Of a DNA stretch of 64,000 nt, positions 57,906-64,000 are shown one piece after another. Origin of the DNA: Prevotella sp. GTDB lineage: Bacteria; Bacteroidota; Bacteroidia; Bacteroidales; Bacteroidaceae. The stretch covers positions 30,765-94,764 of the forward strand of contig JAGCOB010000014.1 of NCBI GenBank assembly GCA_017645645.1, in the 5' to 3' direction. Numbering within the stretch: the stretch's first letter is position 1; the number at the start of each line of letters is the position of its first letter. The position numbers and the translations under genes are program-made. The notes beneath the pieces are model-generated. The model saw only the letters and a program-made list of their open reading frames with translations. It did not search any database and was not told where the DNA came from.

Positions 57906-60065
57906 ATGAAAGTTTATCAGACAAACGAAATCAAAAACATCGCATTGCTTGGCAGTGCGGGTAGCGGCAAGACTACTCTTGCCGAAGCAATGGTCTACGA
58001 AGCTGGCATCATCAAGCGCCGCGGTACCGTAGAGGGTAAGAACACCATGAGCGATTATTTCCCTGTAGAACAGGAATATGGCTACTCGGTGTTCTCTACT
58101 GTTTTTCATGTAGAGTGGAATAACAAGAAACTCAACATCATCGACTGTCCGGGTTCTGACGACTTCGTGGGTGGTGCCATCACCGCCCTGAACGTTACTG
58201 ATCAGGCTGTCATCCTTATCAACGGCCAGTATGGTCCAGAGGTGGGTACGATGAATGCTTTCCGCAATACGGAGAAACTGAAGAAGCCCGTTATCTTCCT
58301 TGTTAACCAGTTGGATCGTGACAACTGCGACTTCGACCAGATTCTGGGTCAGTTGAAGGAGGTTTATGGTAACAACTGTGTTCCCGTTCAGTATCCGATA
58401 GCCACAGGTGCAGGCTTCAACAGCGTTATCGACGTGCTGCTGATGAAGAAGTACTCTTGGAAGCCAGAGGGTGGTGCTCCCATCATCGAGGATATTCCTG
58501 CCGACCAGCTCGATAAGGCAAAGGAGATGAAGGCTGCCCTTGTAGAGGCTGCTGCCGCTGGTGACGACACGCTGATGGAGAAATTCTTCGAGACGGAAGA
58601 CCTTACCGAGGATGAGATGCGTGAGGGTATCCGCAAAGGTCTGGTGACCCGCAGCATTTATCCTGTATTCTGCGTTTGTGCTGGTAAGGACATGGGTGTC
58701 CGTCGTCTGATGGAGTTCCTCGGCAACGTGGTTCCCTTCGTCAGCGAGATGCCTGTCATCAAGAATGCTGCCGGCAAGGAGGTTCCCGCCGATGCTTCTG
58801 CTCCCACATCGCTTTATTTCTTCAAGACCGGTGTGGAGCCCCATATCGGTGAGGTCCAGTACTTCAAGGTGATGAGCGGCGTTGTGAAGAGCGGTGACGA
58901 CCTGACCAATGCTGACCGTGGTTCTAAGGAGCGCATGGGTACGCTGTATGCTTGCGCTGGTGCTAACCGTATTCAGGTCGACGAGCTGCGTGCCGGTGAT
59001 ATCGGTTGTACTGTGAAGCTGAAGGATGTGAAGACTGGTAACACCTTGAACGGCAAGGATGTAGATAACAAGTTTGACTTCATCAAGTATCCTAACTCTA
59101 AGTTCTCTCGTGCTATCAAGGCTGTCAACGAGGCTGAGACCGAAAAGATGATGGCTGCCCTGCAGAAGATGCGCCAAGAGGATCCCACATGGGTGGTGGA
59201 GCAGTCTAAGGAGTTGCGCCAGATCATCGTTCATGGTCAGGGTGAGTTCCACCTGCGTACCTTGAAGTGGCGTATGGAGAACAATGAGAAGATCCAGGTG
59301 GAGTACCAGGAGCCGAAGATTCCGTATCGTGAGACCATCACGAAGATGGCACGTGCCGACTATCGTCATAAGAAACAGTCGGGTGGTGCAGGACAGTTCG
59401 GTGAGGTACACCTGATTGTTGAGCCTTATACCGACGGAATGCCCGATCCCACCTCTTTCACCATCAACGGACAGGAGTTCAAGATGAACATCAAATCAAA
59501 GGAGGAGAAAGACCTGGATTGGGGCGGCAAGCTCGTCTTCATCAACAGTGTCGTCGGTGGTGCCATCGATATGCGTTTCATGCCAGCCATCCTGAAGGGT
59601 GTGATGGAGCGCATGGAGCAGGGTCCGTTGACAGGTTCTTATGCCCGTGATGTCCGCGTCATCGTCTACGACGGTAAGATGCACCCGGTAGACTCTAACG
59701 AGTTGTCGTTCATGTTGGCTGCCCGTAACGCCTTCAGTGCCGCCTTCAAGGAAGCAGGTCCAAAGGTATTGGAGCCTATCTATGACCTGGAGGTACTCGT
59801 TCCTGGCGACTATATGGGTGATGTGATGAGTGACCTGCAGGGTCGTCGTGCCATCATCATGGGTATGGACAGCGAGGCTGGCTATCAGAAACTGTCTGCT
59901 AAGATTCCTTTGAAGGAGCTGGCCAGTTACTCTATCGCCCTCAGTTCTCTCACTGGTGGTCGTGCATCGTTCACCACGTCGTTCAGTTCTTACGAACTCG
60001 TTCCGAACGACATCCAGCAGCAGCTCATCAAGGAGCATGAGGCTGAACTGAAGGAAGAGGATTAA
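57906..60065 (+). CDS. elongation factor G paralogue (EF-G2 type) lacking the catalytic His
   Basis: 719 residues with all five EF-G domains. The G1 loop is GSAGSGKTTL instead of AHxDAGKTTT. G3 is DCPGSDDF: Ser 84 stands where EF-G has the His that activates the water for GTP hydrolysis. G4 is NQLD. Domain IV/V segments QSGGAGQFGEVHL and PGDYMGDVMSDLQGRRAIIMG are well kept, so ribosome binding should be intact. Bacteroides thetaiotaomicron EF-G2 is reported to drive translocation without hydrolysing GTP, under carbon limitation; this gene has the same key change. Monocistronic, strong terminator. Confidence 0.92.
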   Translation: MKVYQTNEIKNIALLGSAGSGKTTLAEAMVYEAGIIKRRGTVEGKNTMSDYFPVEQEYGYSVFSTVFHVEWNNKKLNIIDCPGSDDFVGGAITALNVTDQAVILINGQYGPEVGTMNAFRNTEKLKKPVIFLVNQLDRDNCDFDQILGQLKEVYGNNCVPVQYPIATGAGFNSVIDVLLMKKYSWKPEGGAPIIEDIPADQLDKAKEMKAALVEAAAAGDDTLMEKFFETEDLTEDEMREGIRKGLVTRSIYPVFCVCAGKDMGVRRLMEFLGNVVPFVSEMPVIKNAAGKEVPADASAPTSLYFFKTGVEPHIGEVQYFKVMSGVVKSGDDLTNADRGSKERMGTLYACAGANRIQVDELRAGDIGCTVKLKDVKTGNTLNGKDVDNKFDFIKYPNSKFSRAIKAVNEAETEKMMAALQKMRQEDPTWVVEQSKELRQIIVHGQGEFHLRTLKWRMENNEKIQVEYQEPKIPYRETITKMARADYRHKKQSGGAGQFGEVHLIVEPYTDGMPDPTSFTINGQEFKMNIKSKEEKDLDWGGKLVFINSVVGGAIDMRFMPAILKGVMERMEQGPLTGSYARDVRVIVYDGKMHPVDSNELSFMLAARNAFSAAFKEAGPKVLEPIYDLEVLVPGDYMGDVMSDLQGRRAIIMGMDSEAGYQKLSAKIPLKELASYSIALSSLTGGRASFTTSFSSYELVPNDIQQQLIKEHEAELKEED

Positions 60066-60075
60066 GTCATCATTA

Positions 60076-60115
60076 CAAGAGTGTCCCGCCAATTGGTGGG
60101 ACACTCTTGTTTTTT
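60076..60115 (+). terminator. terminator of the EF-G paralogue
   Basis: Near-perfect hairpin CAAGAGTGTCCC / GGGACACTCTTG with inner CCAATTGG, followed by TTTTTT. Confidence 0.95.
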
Positions 60116-60137
60116 AATTCATATCCATTGTTGTATC

Positions 60138-62204
60138 CTAGTAGATCGTGAATAATAGCCTGTCTAACTGTGCCTCCTGGATGCAAACGATGTGGTCGGT
60201 GACATAGCGATAAAGACCAGCACTGTTGGTGACGACTAACTGATAAGGCACTCCTGGCTTCGTGTCAGTAGAAAGGATGGTATCCGCATTGGGTTCCTGC
60301 AACGGCAGATACTCGTGGAAACTGCCTGAAGAGAAGGTCTCGAAGAGATCGCTGTTGTCTGCCACAGCACGACCATAGATGGTTTCCTCAGTATAGTAGT
60401 AGCCGTTGTTGTGGGGTATATCGCCTGTAAACTGTTTCATCTGGGCGGTAGCCTCGTAGTATTCACCTGCCCCAAAGGCGACGATGCGTTTCAGTTTAGG
60501 CCACAGCACCTTGGCAAGAGCCTGTTCTGAATCGAAGGCATGCTCCACCTCGCTGGCACGTTGCGCATTGGTCTGACGGAGTTCTGCCACCAACTTGTCG
60601 CGATGCGTTGTGATGTAGTCGAACATGTCGGCTATCCGTCGTGTGTTGAGGGCTACGATCTGGTCGATGTCACGATCGAGCAATGCATAGTAACTGACGA
60701 CATGCATGTCATCCTGCGGTTCGGTTTTGAAGAACAAGTCGTTGGGCATGGAGAAATCAGCACGGCATTTTCCACGTGCAAAATGGTAGTGCCACATATA
60801 TATCTTGGTCATCACGCTCTCCAGTGTCTCCACCGTGCAGGCATCGTTGGTCTGCTTACCGAGAGGTCTTACCAGTGCTACCAGTAGGTTATGATGTCCT
60901 TTCAGCGTCGTAGCAAAGGCCTCCATATAAGGACGCAGATGACTCTCCGTACAAGGCACCCACTGTTGTTTGGCATTCACCAGATAGTGGCGTGTAGGTT
61001 CAATGGTCAGGATGTTGGTCTCACCGATGTTGGTCTGCAGGTCTATCAGCGGCTGATAGACTTGATTGTCGGACATCGGTACCTGTTTTTGATATTCAGC
61101 GAGTTTCTCTATCTGGTCGAAGCCATAGGCACGTCCGTAGTCAGTAGTGGTATTTTTACGCAGAATCCCCATCATATCACGCCATCCGTTGACAACCTCC
61201 TTCAGTACAGGACTGTCCGTCGGGCTCTCTGGGTTGCTTAGCACCTCACGTGTCAGATGGTATGACAAATAACACTCTTCAGGAGAGTGAATCTTCGACG
61301 GCACTAACCTCTGGAACTTCTCGATGTAAGGTCGTGCCATCTCACTCATGGCGCGCCTATCTTCCACCGTGAGGTCGGAAGCCAGGAAATACCTCGTCAA
61401 CAGGCGGAACATCGTCTGAGCGGTATCATTGGCATCGACACCCTGTGACGTGAGATAGTCGAGGATGATGCTGGCAGACTTGAAACACTCATAGAGTTCG
61501 TCTGTCGACTTCTTACTGTTCTGGATGATGGAGCCGCTGTTGATGAAATAGTGGTAGCCGATGAACTGCGGCAGATAACACACACGCTTGGCTGTCAACA
61601 GACACATGGCCGTATACCAGACATCCTCTACCCAGAGGACATCTTTGGAATACTTGATATCGTTCTCACGAAGGAACGCCACGTCGAACAGACGTGATGT
61701 TGTGAAGGGCCAGAGGCCTGTGAACATCTTGTCGTACTGATAGTCGTCACGGTCCATGACAATGCGCCATTTTGTCTGGTTCCACGTCACTGTCTCCGTA
61801 TGCGGATGGAGACTCTCTTTCTCCAACTCATATTCGCGACGGAAGGTCACCACCTGCGACTGCGTCTCCGCCATCTCACGACAAACCACTTCCAGACAGT
61901 CTGGCGTGTAACTGTCGTCTCCATCAAGGAATCCAACGTATGGTCCTGTCACAAACAACATACCGTGGTTGCGTGGCATGCCTGGTGAGCGAACACCATC
62001 GTTCAACTCCTTGATGATGACGTTCTTGTCATCCTTGAACATCTCCGTAAGCAGTGGCAGGTAGTGTGGCTGACAATTGTGCACCACGATAATCCACTCG
62101 ATGTTCTCGAAGCCGATGGTCTGGGCGCGCATGGACTGGGCACATTTCTCAAACATACCCATGTCCACATTATGAAATGGCGTAACGACTGATACCTTAT
62201 ACAT
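60138..62204 (-). CDS. GT2 glycosyltransferase fused to a GH3-type (auxin-responsive family) domain
   Basis: 688 residues. Residues 1 to ~330 are a GT-A family 2 glycosyltransferase: VSVVTPFHNVDMGMFEKCAQ, MPRNHGMLFVTGPYVGFLDGDD read in pieces, with the DxD-type LDGDDS. Residues about 400-688 match the GH3 superfamily of acyl-acid-amido synthetases: QWVPCTESHLRPYM, WPKLKRIVAFGAGEYY, YYYTEETIYG and QLVVTNSAGLYRYVTDHIV. The GH3 ATP-binding TSGTT motif that should precede the first of these is absent (LVNAKQQWVPCT), so the second domain may bind but not adenylate its substrate. The GT2 probably works on a cell-surface glycan. In an operon with the 83-residue gene upstream. Confidence 0.78.
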   Translation of the reverse strand: MYKVSVVTPFHNVDMGMFEKCAQSMRAQTIGFENIEWIIVVHNCQPHYLPLLTEMFKDDKNVIIKELNDGVRSPGMPRNHGMLFVTGPYVGFLDGDDSYTPDCLEVVCREMAETQSQVVTFRREYELEKESLHPHTETVTWNQTKWRIVMDRDDYQYDKMFTGLWPFTTSRLFDVAFLRENDIKYSKDVLWVEDVWYTAMCLLTAKRVCYLPQFIGYHYFINSGSIIQNSKKSTDELYECFKSASIILDYLTSQGVDANDTAQTMFRLLTRYFLASDLTVEDRRAMSEMARPYIEKFQRLVPSKIHSPEECYLSYHLTREVLSNPESPTDSPVLKEVVNGWRDMMGILRKNTTTDYGRAYGFDQIEKLAEYQKQVPMSDNQVYQPLIDLQTNIGETNILTIEPTRHYLVNAKQQWVPCTESHLRPYMEAFATTLKGHHNLLVALVRPLGKQTNDACTVETLESVMTKIYMWHYHFARGKCRADFSMPNDLFFKTEPQDDMHVVSYYALLDRDIDQIVALNTRRIADMFDYITTHRDKLVAELRQTNAQRASEVEHAFDSEQALAKVLWPKLKRIVAFGAGEYYEATAQMKQFTGDIPHNNGYYYTEETIYGRAVADNSDLFETFSSGSFHEYLPLQEPNADTILSTDTKPGVPYQLVVTNSAGLYRYVTDHIVCIQEAQLDRLLFTIY

Positions 62205-62214
62205 ATTTAGATGT

Positions 62215-62466
62215 CTACCACGGCATCATGTCGCGCTCGTCAGGGCGGTGTGCCTTTCCGTCTTCATCCTTGATGTAGACCTGAAGGTCCTGGAAGTAGC
62301 CACCGGTCTGTTCCTGCAGGTTCTTCAGGATTGCCTTCGTGTCCTCAAAACCCATGAACTCCTTGGCAGAACCGATGTGGTTCGTGAACTCTAACTTCTT
62401 GTTTTCTGTGTCAAGAACGGAGATGTACTCATCCTTGGTGCGGTCTCCAATAACAAATTTCTTCAT
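62215..62466 (-). CDS. small hypothetical protein, 83 residues
   Basis: Not recognised. Soluble, charged, mixed alpha/beta: starts MKKFVIGDRTKDEYISVLD, ends DERDMMPW. No signal peptide or motif. It has its own promoter and lies 10 nt before the GT2-GH3 gene, so they are likely cotranscribed and may be partners. Confidence 0.7.
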   Translation of the reverse strand: MKKFVIGDRTKDEYISVLDTENKKLEFTNHIGSAKEFMGFEDTKAILKNLQEQTGGYFQDLQVYIKDEDGKAHRPDERDMMPW

Positions 62467-62497
62467 ATTCGATAGTTTTAATAGATTTATTGTGTTG

Positions 62498-62505
62498 CAA
62501 AGGTA
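62498..62505 (-). promoter_or_regulatory. -7 box TACCTTTG for the 83-residue/GT2-GH3 unit
   Basis: Minus-strand TACCTTTG, 31 nt upstream of the ATG at 62466. Confidence 0.7.
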
Positions 62506-62569
62506 CGAAGAGTTTTCCCACTTTGATTCAAAATTTAAGAAATATTTAACGTAATCGTTGTCTTTTCCT

Positions 62570-63361
62570 TTAGGGAATCAACTTCTTCGCTTCGGGAGTC
62601 AGGAACGGTCGGATGTCCTTGAAAGGAATCTCGAAGGTGATGATGCCAGAAGAGTAAGGGGCTATCTCATATTGGGTGTAGAGGAAAACGACACCTGTCT
62701 CAGTGAGATAGGGAGCATTGCCTGGCAATGGGAGATTGTCGAGGTCTTCTACTTCGCTGGCAAAGAGAAACTCCAGCACTTCTTCATCGGTCATCGTTTT
62801 ATCCGGACCACCTGCAAAGAAACTCCTTACGCCTTCCTTGATAAGTTTGGAGAGGCGGGGCGAATCAGTGTCGGCAAGTATTGGAATCTGTTTACCATCG
62901 CTCTTACGGAAAGTAAAGCCAACCTCGGTAGTAAAGCCATGTATGCCGCCACCATAGTAGTATGTTTGATAATGATAGGTGACATAGTTATTGGTCTGTG
63001 CCAACATGGTAATGCTGTGACTCTTTGAGAATGCTCCCATGCGCTCCTCAGGGGCCATCTCATCGTAAACGCTGTGCCAGTCCCCTGATAGCGACTCGAA
63101 GAGTGCTTCGCCATAGGCTTTAACATCATCAGGACGGTTAAGTTCGCCATTAATCAGATAATTGATGTGATGGCGAAGACTGTCGACTACGGCCTTGTCG
63201 CCCTTAATAGGCCATTGAATCAGGAGGGATACCTCTGCCGTAGAGTCGCTTTTCTCAAAACTGACGGTCTCAACCTCGATGTTCTGTGTTGCTGCAAAAG
63301 CATGATGACCGCAGACGCTAAGCGCCGCGGTCATCACTATTGTCATAAAAAGATGTTTCAC
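62570..63361 (-). CDS. secreted DUF3298-type protein
   Basis: 263 residues. Signal peptide to about residue 23 (ending HHAFAA). Residues about 110-255 match the DUF3298/RsiV C-terminal domain: NNYVTYHYQTYYYGGGIHG, then LSKLIKEGVRSFF and FLYTQYEIAPYSSGIITFEIP. In RsiV this fold binds lysozyme; for most members the function is unknown. Periplasmic or surface location expected. Follows pgk by 21 nt on the same strand and might be read through from it. Confidence 0.8.
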   Translation of the reverse strand: MKHLFMTIVMTAALSVCGHHAFAATQNIEVETVSFEKSDSTAEVSLLIQWPIKGDKAVVDSLRHHINYLINGELNRPDDVKAYGEALFESLSGDWHSVYDEMAPEERMGAFSKSHSITMLAQTNNYVTYHYQTYYYGGGIHGFTTEVGFTFRKSDGKQIPILADTDSPRLSKLIKEGVRSFFAGGPDKTMTDEEVLEFLFASEVEDLDNLPLPGNAPYLTETGVVFLYTQYEIAPYSSGIITFEIPFKDIRPFLTPEAKKLIP

Positions 63362-63382
63362 CTTTTTATTTTTTACATTGTT

Positions 63383-64000
63383 TTACTCACCCTTGATAGC
63401 AGCTACGCCTGGGAGCACCTTACCCTCGATAGCCTCAAGCAGGGCACCACCACCTGTAGAGATGTAAGATACCTGGTCAGCCAGACCGAACTTGTTGACA
63501 CAAGCTACAGAGTCACCACCACCGATCAGTGAGAAAGCACCCTCGGCAGTAGCCTTGGCGATAGCCTCACCGATAGCACGTGAACCAGCTGTGAAGTCGT
63601 CGCACTCGAAGACACCGGCAGGACCGTTCCACAGAATGGTCTTGGCACCCTCGATAGCCTTACGGAAGTCCTCCTGAGAAGCAGGACCGGCATCAACACC
63701 CTCAAAACCTGCAGGAACTTTGTTGGCAGGGCAGGTGATGATCTCAGAACCAGGCTTAACAGTCATGGTGTCGAAGTCGAGACCGTTAGTAGCGGTGCAG
63801 TCAGAACCCAGCACGAGTTCAACACCGTTCTTCTTAGCCAGCTCCTCAACGCCCAGTGCTACATCCAGTTTGTCGAGCTCTACGATAGAGTCACCGATCT
63901 CACCATTGTGAGCCTTGGCGAAGGTATAGGTCATACCACCGCAGAGGATGAGCTTGTCAACCTTACCGAGCAGGTTCTCGATGATACCAATCTTTGAAGA
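63383..64000 (-). CDS. pgk: phosphoglycerate kinase (partial, runs off right edge)
   Basis: C-terminal 205 residues; the frame stays open to base 64000, and the internal Met at 63934 is not the start. Glycolytic ATP-forming enzyme. Seen: [30 protein letters not shown], and the ATP-binding C-terminal loop [15 protein letters not shown] followed by [14 protein letters not shown]. The N-terminal 3-phosphoglycerate domain lies outside the window. Confidence 0.97.
   Translation of the reverse strand, partial: SSKIGIIENLLGKVDKLILCGGMTYTFAKAHNGEIGDSIVELDKLDVALGVEELAKKNGVELVLGSDCTATNGLDFDTMTVKPGSEIITCPANKVPAGFEGVDAGPASQEDFRKAIEGAKTILWNGPAGVFECDDFTAGSRAIGEAIAKATAEGAFSLIGGGDSVACVNKFGLADQVSYISTGGGALLEAIEGKVLPGVAAIKGE

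Noticed and set aside
57834-59411. 525-codon minus-strand frame
   Set aside because: It is antisense to the EF-G paralogue, which has full-length homology; the frame is Leu/His/Thr-rich as expected of a shadow.

Overview
The window looks like a piece of a Bacteroidales chromosome, most likely Prevotella or a close relative. Evidence: almost every promoter I can place has the Bacteroidota -7 box TAnnTTTG rather than a sigma-70 type -10; ribosome binding sites are weak or absent; there is a Bacteroid-trp type attenuator; and the gene content is typical (methylmalonyl-CoA mutase mutAB, Na+-pumping decarboxylase subunits, a DUF4924 protein, an EF-G2 paralogue without the catalytic His, a zapA-rny operon, a Por-type C-terminal tail on a secreted protein). 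I see no rRNA, tRNA, IS element, prophage or CRISPR. Both ends cut a gene: a PL1 pectate lyase on the left and pgk on the right.

Layout. 1-3550: pectin-degrading pair (PL1 lyase, GH28-GH105 fusion). 3585-10351: complete trp operon on the minus strand, order B-E-G-D-C-F-A, with promoter, a leader peptide holding three consecutive Trp codons, and an attenuator. 10446-10542: a probable small RNA gene with its own promoter and terminator. 10541-22233: ROK kinase, LysE-type exporter, DUF4924, rfbD, prfC, a degenerate sensor kinase, a Sua5-type protein, ClC channel, fmt, a 45-residue gene, rpe, an ECF sigma factor and rfbA. 22342-25271: unknown gene, then coiled-coil/zapA/rny. 25273-29037: Gfo/Idh oxidoreductase, Rid-family protein, 22-nt repeat array, secreted choice-of-anchor protein.

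29048-40599 is the most unusual block: eight same-strand genes. Two are paralogous membrane sensors that each carry a PP2C phosphatase and an RsbW-type kinase; they flank an orphan NMT1-type binding protein. Then follow an ABCG-type exporter, a lipoprotein, a STAS anti-anti-sigma protein, a (p)ppGpp synthetase-domain protein and a LuxR-type regulator whose receiver lacks the phospho-acceptor. I read it as a partner-switching signalling system wired to an alarmone enzyme.

40633-49421: energy metabolism of the succinate-propionate route (decarboxylase beta, biotin and gamma subunits, then divergent mutA-mutB; the carboxyltransferase subunit is not here) plus an AspT/YidE-type transporter. 49492-56637: a SAM methyltransferase converging on a 2025-residue NRPS, A-T-C-A-T-R, of the kind that releases dipeptide aldehydes. 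56695-62505: hemW, EF-G2, and a two-gene unit with a GT2-GH3 fusion. 62570-64000: DUF3298 protein behind pgk.

A second pattern runs through the whole window: short degenerate tandem repeats with 7-, 8- or 9-nt units, 3 to 6 copies, at gene junctions and also inside genes at loops, linkers or tails (trpE, trpF, fmt, mutA, the GH28-GH105 fusion). One 9-nt unit (TTCCTATAG) recurs at three loci, and one heptamer tract fills the spacer of a promoter.
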